44,848 nucleotides of DNA from Rhizophagus sp. LPA8_4_AMF (taxonomy: Eukaryota > Glomeromycota > Glomeromycetes > Glomerales > Glomeraceae), in the NCBI GenBank assembly GCA_021464525.1, contig JADRCO010000187.1, positions 1-44,848 of the forward strand, read 5' to 3'. The position numbers and the translations under genes were made by a program. The notes under the pieces were generated by a model that saw only the letters and a program-made list of their open reading frames with translations, was not told the DNA's origin and made no database searches. This document shows positions 1-13,716 of this stretch, one piece after another; the first letter of the stretch is position 1, and each line of letters begins with the position of its first letter.

Positions 1-1644
1 GAAGACACATAAAATTAGATAATATTTTATTATGGTTTATTAAAATCTTTAAAAAACTGGCGAAAATATATCATATTTTTATTTTTTTTAAATTTTTAAC
101 GCGCGTGAAAAAAAATCCAAAATATATTTTTTTTTAAGATGAATATTACACAAATTATGTGGCTAATGATAATTATTTTGAACCAATAATATTTAAAAGA
201 AGTGGAGTCTAGGATATTAACCTAGACCCGGGTCCTAGATTAAGGGTGCTCTTTTTAAATTGGTCATATGTACGTGCGGTTACTACGGTATTTTTGTAAG
301 TGACTTCACTCTAATTTAAAATTTGATTTTATGAAAATAATAGCAATAGTTCAAATTTTAAATTTTTATTGTAGATAAATAAGTTATAGAGGGACAATAA
401 TGATATAATTTTTGATCATATAATTAGCTCCTTTAACTCCTTTATAAAAAATATATATATATATATATATATTTAAATTATACAAACTAAATTTTATAAA
501 GTATTTTAATTAAAAAATCAAAATTACATTTTTTATATTTAATTTTTTTTTTTTTTGGTAAAAGTCGTAAATTACAAATATTATAAGATGATAATCAAAG
601 AGCCAATCAAAATTTTGATGGATAATTTGTAACATCGGGTAATATATTAATGCAAATATCCGGGGAAATGGTGAGTGCATCAAATAAACCTATCAGTTCT
701 TTCACCTTATATAAATGTCCGAATTTGCATAATTTGGGTAATACAAAGTAAATCAAAACAATTAGTTTCATTTCCCCCCCCCGGTTTTAAACAAAAAAGT
801 ATATAAATTGAAGAAATTATATATATTTTATAATTCAATCTAGAACTTATCAAAGATTTTAGTGGCTGTAACAAATGTAACAAAAGAAGTCAAAAGCCCA
901 TCTTAACTTGATTGTCATAATCATAGAATGAATTGCAACCACAATTTATTTTTTTACACATTTTCTTGTTACATCGCGTCATTTATGAGCAATAATTTCT
1001 TCTATTATTAGTGAATTAACATGAGGGGGGGGGGGATCTAATGAATAATCACGCCACAAATTCTCAAATAAAAAATTGCATGATTTTTTTTCAACCATTC
1101 AGAAATGATAATTTTACATTGTAATGGTTTATGTTAACTTACAATAGTTAATATATAAGTAAAAAACGGGAAAAATTACAAAAAGAGAATCGTATGATTT
1201 ACATTAAAATTAAATAAAAGAATGAAAACAAATACGTGGTTCAATTGATTGTGTAAGATATGTAAGATAAACAAAGATTGCTATATATAAACAATGCTGA
1301 AATTTTATTACTACTAGACAGAAAAATTCACTTTAAATCAGCCTTTTTTTCTTTATCTTGAGAAAGGCTGTGCCTCATGTGGAAAGAAAGTGAATTTGTT
1401 ATCAAAACTAAATCTATTAACACAACATTATATATGTGATAGAGAGATCTAAACAAATCTGTTTACGATATTTCATAAAGACTTTATTTTTTTTTATATA
1501 AAATGACACGCAAAAAGTTCTAAAATTTTAAAATATTCTTTTTTTTTTTTTTCTTTTTTGTTTTTAAGTAAAAAATTTAAAAAAAAAGTGCTTTTTTCAT
1601 ATTCATATAATTATTCTTGTCACCCAAATAATAAATAATCAACC
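1..1644. other. Gene-poor AT-rich upstream region
   Basis: No convincing coding sequence is seen on either strand. The stretch contains nested palindromes at 208-238 (a 10-bp CCCGGG-centred palindrome at 225-234), an (AT)n microsatellite near 449-471, a run of nine C at 774-782 and a run of eleven G at 1025-1035. The last few hundred bases are T-rich and pyrimidine-rich and probably form the promoter and 5' UTR of the INSIG gene that starts at 1645. Confidence 0.6.
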
Positions 1645-3023
1645 ATGTCACCTATTACCACGCCACAAATTTCACCTAACAAATCCAGTAATATAGCAAC
1701 ATATACCCCTTCCAATACTGGTACTGGTAACTTGTTCGCACTTTTGAATGATAACAATACATTTACGATTTCAATTGAAACGTTAATTAAAGCTAGAGCT
1801 ATTGATCAAACACCAATAATAAACAAAAATTCTAGAATTGTGAAACAAACAATTCCAACACATAAAAGGTCCAAATCTTCAATTTCACGAATTCATTCTA
1901 ATAATAATAATAAAAATACCATCAATAATAAATCTTTAAAATTCTCAACTTCAACTGAAATTAAAAAAAATTTTACGCCTAATTCTCAACAAAATTTTAA
2001 TTTATCAAATATGAGCGCTGTACCACAACTTGCTAAACTTACACAAGAAAATGATAACTTTAAATTTCTAAGTTATTATCCTCCAAGATTTTTAACTCTC
2101 TTTTTACTTGGATCTTTAACTTCTTTTGTGATAGATCATTTACTTACTCAAAATCATATAACAGAATATCCAAAAGATATTCCAAAATTAATTGATACCG
2201 CTGCTTGGATTCCACCAACATGTGGTGCTTCCGCTGTTTTAGTAGGTTCTTTATTCCCTTTAGCTGATTATTGGTTTATGCGAAAACCACAAGAATTTCA
2301 AAGAGAATGGAGTAATGTCATGAGGTATTGTTGAAATTTAAATAAAAGATTTTTGTTTATTCTATGATATCAATATATTAATGCCATTATTTTTTTTTAT
2401 TTAGATGTATGGGAGGTTTTATTGGTGTCGCATATGCTGCTACGGTTTGTTTCAAATTTTTTGTTTTAGTTTTATTTTAATCAAAATTTAATGTGTTAAT
2501 TAAGCATTTTCTTATAATGTATATTATAATTATATAGAAATTATCGTGGAATAGCAATTATCAAGTTTCTTGTACATTAGCATTGATATCAATCGTATTA
2601 TGGTTCCTATTTGATCGAACTTCACATGGATTTATGATGTCCACGTTATTTTCTTCAATAGGGACGGGTGTCATGTATATGCTTGTATCAAACGGAATCT
2701 ATAGGTAAGAGATTAATCAATTTAAAGAGTTTTTTTAAAAAAATTTTCAATATGTAATATAATTTAATTTTTAAATTAGTTTCACGCACGCTGATTTTTT
2801 CGGTGTACGATCATGGATTCCGGTATATATTTTTATAATCTTTAAAGAACCATTTTTATAAAAAGTATTAATACATTTTTATATATATTTCTAGTGTATT
2901 CTTTATTCATCATGTGTATGTTTTGGTACAGTTGGTAGACAATTAATGATAGTACCGGAAGAATGGTTTGAACAGAATGAACAAGGAAAAAGTAGTGAAG
3001 TAAAGACGACAAAACTGGATTAA
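1645..3023 (+). CDS. INSIG-family ER sterol-regulatory protein
   Basis: Exons 1645-2324, 2405-2444, 2538-2704, 2780-2822 and 2895-3023 join in frame to a 352-aa protein with GT-AG introns. Residues about 1-140 are Ser/Thr/Asn-rich and look disordered. The rest is a six-helix membrane domain that follows INSIG closely: the REWSNVMRC segment, the FDRTSHGF segment (vertebrate INSIG has FDRSRSGF, with an Asp needed to bind Scap), the VRSWIPCI segment and the terminal GRQL. INSIG proteins sit in the ER membrane and tether HMG-CoA reductase and/or SREBP-Scap when sterol is high. Which partner is used here cannot be told from sequence. The long N-terminal extension is typical of fungal members. The start is the first ATG of the open frame and follows a T-rich leader. 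Confidence 0.93.
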
Positions 3024-3492
3024 ATGTGGAAAAATTTGAGTTTATAATTTAAAGAAATGATGATTAATATTTCAACTTATTTTTCACGTTAATTTTTTCA
3101 ATGTTAGTTGAATAATAATTGATTATTGCGAGCATTAGTAATTTTTATATATGTATATAATGAAAATATATATATATATATATTTTCTGAAAATGATTAT
3201 ATGTAAATTTTTTTAATAGAACTATAAAAATTAATTATTAAATAATTGTATTTCAATTCAATTCATATCTTTATTAAATTATTATTTTATTAAAAAAAAA
3301 ACAAATTATGGAAAATTAATATAAATATTGAATAAAATATGAAAAAAAAAAGTTTTTAACAAAAAAAAATTGAATATATCCATTATATTAACATTATAAA
3401 TATACAAAGCCAACTCGTTAATAACCCTTTCCCTCTAAATATACCCGTCTTTTTAATAATTTAAATATTATTTTTATAATATAATCAATTAT
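3024..3492. other. Convergent 3' intergenic region
   Basis: This AT-rich stretch lies between the stops of two convergent genes (INSIG and ceramide synthase). It carries an (AT)n run near 3164-3182, several poly-A tracts and AATAAA-like motifs on both strands, as expected for two facing 3' ends. No gene is visible. Confidence 0.6.
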
Positions 3493-5201
3493 TTATTTAT
3501 TTTTAGTATACTTACATTCCTCTGGACTTACTATAATGTTATCATCATCACTAAGTTTCGACAATTAAATAAGAATGAGATTTTCGCACTTAAAGTTACT
3601 ATATTTGGGAGCAAACATAATTACTTACTCTTCATTATCGCTCCTTGTATCTTCGGCATTTTTACCAGTAACAACTCTCCATGCAACACGTAAAATAAGC
3701 GAGAACCAATAAACCATCAAAATCTGTAAGAGTACTAATCCAAACAAAATGATGTACTTGGACCACCAAGTTAACCAATATCCATTTAATGGATCCCATA
3801 TGCACTTGTTATTTTCTGGTAAACATGACTCAGTATATGCACTCCAGATAATTAATCCATAAAGATAATGTCTTGTATATATCCAAGTAATCATAAAGAT
3901 TACAAACATCATATCGGTGATGATGCTCGGAAGCTCCAAGTATTTGAGGCATTTGGCGAACTATAATTGAAAGAAATAGTATCAATAAAATAAACAAGAC
4001 CAATAAAAGTTAAAGTATAAATGATAAAGACTTTTCAACTATTGTTCGGATATTTTATTTGATTTGCTTTTACTCATTTTCCTCTTAAGAAAAAAAGGAA
4101 AACATCAGCCATTTACAAACATATCACTTCACTTCCTTCCACTTATACGGTTACTTACCGATAACCAGATATCAGTGAAATCCATTGTAACAAATACCGT
4201 ATTCCCTATTCTTGTGAAATTGAATGAATAACTGCCTCCGATCAACAGACACGTTATAATATGATGTGCTGCCATCTCGACAAAATCTTTACGAGGTTTT
4301 TCAATTTTAAGTAGGAGAACAGTAATTTGTTGAAGCCAAAATGCAAATTGAATAAGGTAATAATGTTTCATAGTAGGACTTATTAAAAAATGCGGATAGT
4401 CGATCCACAAGTATTTGGTATTGAAATGCCCGTAATGACCTTGGATCATTATATACTACAAAATAATGATAAATAGCATTAGCTTTTTCCATTATGATAA
4501 CCTTTCTCTAAATTTTGATTTTTTCAAGATCTCCTGATCTAATATAATTTCGCTTATTCTTTTCAACAGATTTAGGTTAACTGATCAAATTCAACGAATT
4601 AATTTAACAATTCATGTAAAATATCGTGATTGCAACTTACTGAGCCAGCCGATGTTGATATTAGACAATAAATAAAAATATATCCTTGCTCCATGAACCT
4701 TGTCAAACTTTTTGTTTTTATTCCTGCGTATAATGCAAAAGATTTTAGCAAATATTGCATTGTAAACTCCCTAATAAATGTGAGTATTAATATCCAGAAG
4801 ACTATGTATGCGATATCCCAGTATCCTTTCCCATATTGAATTTCTTCTGAACTTTTCTGTATAGGATATGATAAGAAAAGAAACTTGGAAAAAGGATTTT
4901 GTGGAGTAGGATTAACCAAATAAGATAAAATTATTGCACTTATGATTTTCAAAGGCAACTCTAAACGCGAAAAAAAATTCGTGTCAATTATATAAAAGTT
5001 CTCAATTCAATCTATTTTATAAGCTAAAAAAACTCAATAGAAGTGAAACTATTAGAACTTACCAATCTGATGCTCGAAAATATAGTTTGCTACTCTTGTC
5101 CATATCCCTGCTTTTTTTTTCGCAAGTATTATATATTTCTCCTTCTCATTTTTCCACTCGGGAATTGGTTTCGACTTTCTCTTAATTGTTCCTTTTGACA
5201 T
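3493..5201 (-). CDS. Ceramide synthase (LAG1/TLC domain)
   Basis: Exons, in coding order: 5201-5063, 4960-4641, 4455-4159, 3960-3629 and 3550-3493. They join in frame to 381 aa. The protein has a basic N-terminus, then several membrane segments forming a TLC domain. The Lag1 motif is clear: a HHIITCLL segment, then SYSF, then VTMDFTDIWLS. These His and Asp residues are the catalytic core of acyl-CoA-dependent ceramide synthases. The enzyme N-acylates sphingoid bases in the ER. The C-terminus after the last membrane helix is acidic (RSDNEDDDD), as in CerS proteins, where this tail is phosphorylated by CK2 in other organisms. The last donor (GTAAGT at 3628-3623) overlaps an in-frame TAA at 3627-3625, so the unspliced form would end 19 codons earlier. 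Fungal genomes often hold two paralogues; which one this is cannot be decided. Confidence 0.92.
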
Positions 5202-7528
5202 TATTTATTATGTCGACAAAATTTTTACAGGAATATTGTTAATTTATAAAAAAAAAGAGTATTTCGTTTATTTGTTGGTACTAGCGAAAGAATCTACTCG
5301 AGGTGACTCAAATATTACATCAAAAAAAAATTCGCAAACAAGATCTACTAATAGATCTCAGCCCAGCTTCAGCCGGCACAAATTTTGGGGGACCCACTTT
5401 GCCGAGTTAAAAATTCCTGCCTACATTATTCCGAGCATAAAATCCATTTGTTTTAAAAGGGTAAATTTACATTTGACCTTCTTCCCCATTTAATCAACAA
5501 TGTGAATCCGTGGCATATTTTCGTTTTCCTAAAATTTTGCACATGGAGATTAAGTAAAATGTGTTTTGCAGCAATCTGATGTCACAATTCCATATTTCAT
5601 ATGAAAAAGTTAGCAAGTTGGTCGTACATGACAATGTGAGAGAAAATCAGTCCCCAAAAACTGAACCAGTACTACCAATGATAGTTACTTCACTTATTAC
5701 TTCATCGATTTTTAATCGTCACAAAATTTTTCCCGAGCCATCAACTAATCATGTGATATGGTTGTACTCTTGGCATACATTCAGAGGATCAAAGGATGTG
5801 TTGGTGTTTATTTCTTTGTAGGTAAGGCTAAAAAAATTAATAAAACATATTTGGTTTTTTTATTATTTTTTTTGTTCTCTTGGATTCGTGAATAGTCCTT
5901 AACTGTATAGTTATTATAATTTTTTTTTTATTAAATAATTTTTTTCTTTTTTTGTTATTTTCAGATCAAATACATGCCGATTGCTGGAACATTGGAAACC
6001 GAGTATATCGGTTTAAAACATTTCAGTAATATTAGTCTACCGACCAAGTACAAGTTTCAAATAAACAGTAAAAAGCTAATTATCGCCAAACGAAGTGAGG
6101 TTCCTTAATTCAGTGTGAAGCTATCTGAGTATTTTGTATAATTTTTGCTGAAAATCTACAGGCAAGGCAATAATCTGAAGATCGAGAGAAATAATTACAT
6201 GAAGCTATTGATGATATATGAGATCATATTGAAATATTTTTGAAATTCCTTAACCGATACAATGAGAATTAGAACAATTTAAAACCGGAAACAAAAACGT
6301 GAAAGATTGCAAAACGTTTCAATGATGGTTGCAGAATGACACAATTCAGACAAAAAGGTTTCGGGTTTCAAACATAATAGTAATATTCAGCATGTACATA
6401 GATAAATTCTCGAACAAAAGATCTGTCATAAGAAGGGATATCAGAAAGTTTAAGAGTCAAAAATAATTTTCAGATAGTGGTCAAACTTAAATAGTTAAAT
6501 CCTTGCGATCATTATAGTGAAATGCAAGATTCTCCTGGGTATCAAAGTATTGTGGTTCAGAATGAGCAACAGACCATCATTTGCAGATAAATGACGCTAA
6601 GGAAGCAGCATTTTTAATATGACAGTATGGTGGATAAGATTGATCCCATCACAAGAAAACAATTTATGCAAATACTCCCAACGTTATAATCTTGTGGTCA
6701 TAGTAAACACGCATTTATGGCGATTAAAAGAAAAATATGAATCATTATAATAAATAGTAATTGGATAACAAATTAAATAAACTACTATTATCGAATTTAC
6801 GTTATTCAAAGCAGCGATTCACAGGCCGATCACAATTTAAGTATTGCTACATTACAGCTTGATTAAATAGGCATCCTCGCTCAGTAATATCAAGACTAAA
6901 TTGTTAGTCTGTTGAATCATGTGTTTTCAGTATAATGAGTCCCTTACATATCACCCCTAATAAAAAAGAGAAATCTCTATCATTAAAATTACTTAAATTA
7001 TTTATATTTCTATTAACTCTTTTCTATTAACAATGTTAATTTTGACAATAGCTAATAGTACCCCTCACCTAGCAAGTAATGAAAAGCGTACTGGATGTTG
7101 TGGAATATGTGCTGCAAATTTGATTGAAAAGTAGTTAATAGGAAAGTGTATATTAGAACCAAAATTTGTGCTATACCAGATATAAAGCTATTTAAGATGT
7201 CTAATAAATAACACTTATTCTTGTGCAAATCATGATTCATTATTTTCTCTCATAAAAAGACCCTGAACATAAAATGTCATTTTAAACATAAACATAAATT
7301 CCAGTGTGTTCTATTTGTTGTGATTTTCAATTTCACGTAAATTAAGTCTTTTGCCCATTTATAAAATTTCCTTTTCTTTTACGTATAAACATTAAAAATC
7401 AAAATTTTATTAATGCAAAAATTTTTTACAATATTTATAAAAAATAACTAATAAATACAGAGTGGAAATTTTTTTTTTTTTTTTCTAAAAAAAAATTATA
7501 CATAAATTAATATATTAAATTTAAATAA
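5202..7528. other. 2.3-kb gene-poor region
   Basis: No supported gene. A short GC-richer patch at 5330-5410 includes the near-palindrome at 5341-5358 (two AGATCT arms). Plus-strand open frames at 5561-5821 and 5964-6108 are separated by an intron-like segment (GTAAGG donor at 5822, TTTTCAG acceptor before 5965). However, the first frame already ends in TAG at the would-be donor and neither piece resembles a known family. They may be decayed coding sequence or chance. The 3' UTR of the ABC transporter probably occupies the last 100-200 bases. Confidence 0.5.
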
Positions 7529-10500
7529 CTAATCTTTTTGTTGCGAAGTTGATGGTGATGGCGGTTGTGCAAATACTTCTCCTAATGACGGTGGCATATG
7601 TGAATGTTGATTGTTATTATGCTGTGAATCAGCTGATATAATAGATGGTATTATTGTTGTTGATTTTTCATGTTCTTTCGATATTGTATTTGAATTTGAA
7701 ATATCAGGTATTGTGATATTATTTGATGGTGCATGTTGTAATGCTATTTGTTTAAGTTTTGTTGCTACTTCAGGTCCACTATGATCCACTAATTGATAAA
7801 AAAATCCTTCTGGGTTATTTAACAGATTTAATGGTGTATCAAATTCTACTACCTTTCCTTCATTTAAACATAAAATTCTATCTGCTTCCATAATTGTATT
7901 CTATTGATGATAAAATTCGCAAATTAATAATGAATCTTATTTTGTTTTATATATAAGAAAAATTATACTTACCAATCTATGAGCTATTGTTAATACTGTA
8001 TGATCGGCAAAATTCTTCTTTATGGTTTCTTGAATAAGTACATCAGTTTGTAAATCAACAGCACTTGTTGCTTCATCTAAAACTAATATATTAGTCTTTT
8101 TTAGTAAAGCTCTTGCAATACAAAATAATTGTCTCTGTCCAAGGGAAAAATTTCTCCCATTTTCTAATACTTGTGTATCTAATCTTGATGTTGACGATTT
8201 AACTTTATCATATAAATGCACCGCTTTAAGCGCATTCCATATTTCTTCATCTGTACATTTTTTAAATGGATCCAAATTTGAACGGATTGTTCCAGCAAAT
8301 ATTACAGGTTCTAATATTAAAGCAAAATGATAAGCATTATGTATGTTATAATAAAAACTGTATTATTTTAATAATTACTTGCCTTGTGGAATGATAGCGA
8401 TATTATTACGAAGATCACGCAAACCAATTGTACTTATATCCAAATTATCAATAAATATATTACCCTCAGCCAATTCAATAATTCTTAATAAACTTACAAG
8501 TAAAGTTGTTTTACCTTTTTATATCAAAATTTGTTAATTTTAAATACAGCTATAGGAATTTGGAATATATGAAAAAAGATTACAAACCAGAGCCGGTCTT
8601 GCCAACAATACCAATTTTTTCACGAGGATGAATATGAAATGAAATACTTTTGAGAACAGCAACACCATATATATTATAACGAAGGGTAACATCTTTGAAT
8701 TCAATCTAAGCACAAGAAATTTGTTAATATTTTATAATAATATTATATCATATAAGTTAACTTCTTACTTCTCCACTTTTACCCCAATCTGGTGGTGGGC
8801 GATTGGTTTCGATAACATTTGGTCTCTATATAGAGAAAAAAAAAAATGAAAATAAATTCCCATATTTTGATTATTTTAAGATAACAATTAACAATACATA
8901 CCTCAGAAGGTATATTTTGTCGATAATAAAGCAATTGTTGAACACTATCCATAGTGGCAGCTACATCTCGACCAGATCGTATCATCCACTGGACAAAAAT
9001 AAGTAATTGCAGTGCATTTGCAATAGCCAAACCCGCTTTACTTGCATACCTTCGGTCATCATTATCACGTAAAATAATTACACAAAGAGCAGTTGCAAAA
9101 ATGAAAACCGATGCCAATAGGTCAATATATAATGACTGCCAGGATTTTACTAATAATTTTGAAAGAAAAAAATATATATGTATATTTTATATATTGTAAA
9201 AATTTTAAATCAATTATAAAGACCATTGTATTTTACCTTGCATCATTGCAAATAAAGCTTTATTATTTGTATTGATTTTTTCGATATTTTGATCATCAAA
9301 TCTATTTTGTGCATTATACACTCGAATACTAGCAAGTCCTTCAAGAGTTGCTGATAAATGAGAGAAAATTGGTGCCTTGCTATCCGCTAAACAAGTGTTA
9401 CAGTAACAAAATTACTAATTAAAAACAACATAATTAAATCGTGAATTTAAAAATTTGTCTTACCATCCATATGTTTGAACCTTTCTTCGACATCTTTTGA
9501 AACATAAATCAGAAACCAAATACAAAATGACAATACAACTGCCACTATTCCGGTCCATGGAAAAAGAATTATTACAAAAATGACAGTTCCGATAATTAAA
9601 GGAAGCCATGAAAAAAACTACATAAAAACATTAAACAATATAAGATAATTTAAAATTAAGAATGAAATTTAATGGTAGAACCTACTTGTAATGCGTTATC
9701 ACTTAAACCATCATCAACTTGATATTGATGTTTTGCAAATACATTCAATATCTTTCCAAGAGGTGTTATATCGAAATATGACATTGGTGCACGCATTACT
9801 TTCTAAAATTTATAAATTGAGATTTATTACTTTCTGAAATGCAGTTAAATTATTTTTTTTTTTCCTCCAGGAAAAAAAGTAAATACTTACTACAAACGTT
9901 TGGTCATGTAAAGCTTGACTTTTATGCATCATGACCCATGCGAAAAATCCACCGCGTGCAAACACTCCTATAAGAACTACACCCTATTTATTTCAAATTA
10001 AACATTAATATCAAATAAAAAATCTTTTAAAGTATTAGATAATATGATAAACAATAACATTACAACTAAAGCGCCATATATTCCTAATCGTGAACCATAT
10101 TGTTCAGGATTAATTGATACTACTAAATTTATAAGCCACCAATCTAAAATATAAAAAGTTTATAAGAATTAATTTCATAATTACGCGAAATTCAAAGAAC
10201 AAATCTATTTAATGTATCATTTCAAACTTACCGCTAAAAAATCTGACAGCAGCCATGAAAAAGAAGGAAAGAATCATTAAAAGTGTCAAACTAAAGCCAG
10301 TTGATTTCCGGAAATAGTCTAAATAGACGTGCAAACTAACTTTGGGTTCTTTCCTTCTATCAGAATCGATCATGGGTGTCATTCCTTCACGTTCATTTAA
10401 ACTGTGAATCGTTAATTGATTTCTTTCAACGGCTTTCGCGGTAACATTAAGTTCGCGATTAACTTGCGTGCCCATCATTCTTGTTTTACCAGCACCCCCG

Positions 10501-13500
10501 AGAATTGTTAAATTGTTTCTTTCAATCATTTTTGAAATTGTCTGTTCATTAATATTTGCATTTTGAATAGTATGTGAATTTAATTCTACAATTCGATTAA
10601 TTGTGGCTTCGTGTGCTTCCGATTTTGATAGTGTACGGGTGAACGAGAGCGGATATTCCTTGAGGGTTGGATTATTTTTGGAATCTGCTACCACTAGAGA
10701 TTCTAGTCCATCAGATTCATCAATTTCTTCAGCTACTTTTTCTAAACGAATTTCATTAATGAGTTCGTCAATTTGATCTGGATCTTCAATTTCCATGTAT
10801 TCGCCAATTAAAGATGCAAGATTTACATCTTTTGTTGTTAATTCATCATACGTTCCTTCTTCGAAGCATTCACCATCTTTCATAACCATAATGCGATCAC
10901 ATTCGGAAAGATACTAAAAATTATAATTCAGTGATCATTAGATGATGAAAAAAAAAATTAATTTACAAAAATTTTAAGTTATATACCTGTAATTGGTTGG
11001 TTACAAATATGACAACTTTATCCTAAATGATTTATTTAATTATTAATATAGCGGAATTATGTGAAACCAAAAATAAATAAATAAATACCTTAAGATATTT
11101 ACGAATGCATTCATGAAAAATATGTTTACCGACTACGGGGTCCATAACACTTCGATACAATAGAGAATAAGTCAATATAAAAAATTTAAAAGAAATGTAT
11201 ACACTTAAAATAGATAACCAAACCTCAATGGATCATCCAACAATATAATATCAGCATTACTATATACAGCTCTCGCAACACTAACTCTTTGTCTTTGACC
11301 CAAACTTAAATTAACCCCTCTGTCGCCAATTTCTGTCATGTCACCATAACTTAATAAACTAAAATCTCTGTTCAGTGCACAAATATGCACAACATCTTGA
11401 TATCTCTTGGCATCATAATCATTACCAAAAAGAATATTATCCTTCAGCGTGGAATTTAACAACCAAGCATCGTGAGGAACGTAAGAAATAGATCCTCTAA
11501 TCTTACAAATCCCATTATCCTTACGAATTTGACCTAAAATTGCACTCAAGACTGATGATTTTCCAGCTCCAACATCGCCCACAATAGCAATTAATTCCCC
11601 TTGTTTCACTTTCATATTTAAAAATTTCAAAGCAGGATCTGAAACTCCTTCATAACTGAAATCTGCATCATTCATATATATTCTTATAGATGGATCATTC
11701 TCTATTGGTTCCTTCTCTTGTTTTAAAGGTTCCAATTCTGGTTGCATTAGGAATTCATTTAATCTCTCAAAAGAATCTAATGCACCTATAAAATAAATGA
11801 AAAAAGAGTATTTAATTCACAATTTAAAGTTCACTCGGACAAATTAATTTTCCTCGAATTACCCAAAGTTGTTCGCACAGCAATAGGAAGCATTATAAGA
11901 GGATATCTGGTAATAAAAAAAGGAGGTTAAATAAATTACATTAATTAAATAACAAAATACCATGCATGTGAACCCACCTTACTGTATAAAATAGAGCCAA
12001 CACAGTGAACACTTTTCTTGCTCTAATACCCTCATCTTCATTAATATAATCTGGTGATAAAACTTTGACACATAAACATCCCAGCATAGCTAAAACAGGT
12101 GTTCCAAACACGACACAAAACGTCCAAACTTTCACTACGATTCCATTCAGCAATCGAGAAAATTCCTTCCGACGAACTCGACCAACACGTTCACGAAAAT
12201 ATGATTCCCATGCATAAAATTTGATCAATTTTATTGCGGTAAGAATTTCAGACATAAGATGGATACGTGAAGATGTGATATTTGTAATAGTATTGGATAT
12301 GGTGGAAGTTAGTCTACCAAGTTTATATTGTATAGGAAATAAAACAAGAAGAATAAATAGAGCTACAAAATTTGAATTTAAAGAATTCTTTATTATTTTG
12401 AAAATTTGAATTAAAAAATACTAAAAGAGATTCGGAAAGGACATACCTGGTAAGCCAGCAATGCCAAGCTCTACACAAGCCAAAATAAGCACAGCTGTAT
12501 ATAATTAAGGGAACCATCAGAATCCATGTATAAAAATTATTACAACTATAAAATATACAGGCTTAACCAAATACCTATTATTTCTACAGCGGAACTCCAT
12601 AGAAAATGAAAATTTACACAAGCTTCTGCCACTCTTAATACGTTAACAAAATAAATTAGAACAAAGATATGCAAATATATATAATGTAAATTAATATTAT
12701 TCTTTACCTATTGCAATCATTTGCCACCAAATTAACTAAGATTAATTTAAATAAGGGAGGAATATTTAGTAAAGGTCATGTGAGAATTTCATAAATGACG
12801 TAATTATAATCTACATACTGATATCACCGGTTCCGCCACGGGTGGAACTCAATCGCAATGATTTCCGATATATCAATACCATTAACGCAGCACGAACCTA
12901 AAGCGCAGTAAAATTAGTGAAGGGGAACTCTTTAAGCTAAGCCATCGCGTTACTTTAAATATACCTGCACTCCGACTCTTGTAGACTCGGCAATCAGTTG
13001 ATTGATAAATATGGAACTAAATAATGCACAAAGGAATAAGCCTAAGGCATACATATACGCCGCTAAAGTATTATCATTCCCAGAAGCGTAATTGATCAAT
13101 CTATTGACAAGAAAATAAGCACCCAAGAAAGTAAAAAATGCTCCAAAAAGCTTGTATAAACCAAGGAATGCATAATAATTGCCAAATGATTTGACAAGTG
13201 CTCGACGGATTGAATTTTTACCGTTTTTACTTTTGACGATAAAATTAGATAATGTTAATTAAATGAACATATATGTGAGCTGAATATAAATATACGTAAA
13301 AATTGATTGTGTAAAAGAAAATTGCGATATGTTACCTATTCTTTTTATTATCACCTAATTTCCAAAAATTTTCCAATCTATCACCAACTACCTTAGCCGT
13401 TTCGGAATCTTGTAAGGTCAAGTCGTCCTTTCCCAAATTACGTTTCCGAGATATATTCAAAAGTTGAAATATCCATAAAAAAAACCATGACGAAATAAAG

Positions 13501-13716
13501 TTGAGTCTGTTACCACCATGTATTATGACATTAGGTCGATTAGAAGACCCTGGACCAGGCATTGGTGCTTTCACGGGCTGATTTTTAATTAGGATAGTTA
13601 TTATCTAAATTTGAAAAAAAGTTTTTTTTTTTTTCTTCAAGCGAACGAAGAATAAATTATTAGTGAATACAAAGTGTTACCTTTGTTCCCTTGAAAAATA
13701 GCTGGCACGGGTTCAT
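7529..13716 (-). CDS. ABCC/MRP-type ABC transporter
   Basis: Twenty-four exons, in coding order: 13716-13681, 13577-13336, 13229-12965, 12897-12819, 12735-12708, 12633-12575, 12494-12447, 12362-11978, 11906-11863, 11785-11224, 11149-11089, 11022-10987, 10913-10232, 10143-10067, 9983-9891, 9802-9686, 9617-9464, 9386-9237, 9149-8902, 8825-8769, 8705-8588, 8514-8383, 8310-7973 and 7900-7529. They give 1460 aa. Layout is TMD1, NBD1, linker of about 130 aa, TMD2, NBD2. NBD1 has Walker [10 protein letters not shown] (465-473), signature LSLGQ (555-559) and Walker B IILLDD with Asp in place of the catalytic Glu, as is usual in ABCC NBD1. NBD2 has Walker A GKTGSGKTT (1176-1184), signature FSLGQ and VLDE. 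No TMD0 is seen before TMD1, so it is a short MRP. Likely role: ATP-driven export of conjugated organic anions or metal-thiol conjugates, at the plasma membrane or vacuole; the substrate is unknown. The intron after exon 22 (donor at 8382) begins with GC. The start in the 36-nt first exon is inferred. Confidence 0.93.

Noticed and set aside
774..1035. Poly-C (9) and poly-G (11) runs as ends of an inverted repeat
   Set aside because: The homopolymers are complementary but the adjacent bases do not pair, so there is no real inverted repeat.
7052..7240. 62-aa minus-strand frame downstream of the ABC gene
   Set aside because: No homology, and it lies beyond the transporter's clear stop in ordinary AT-rich DNA.
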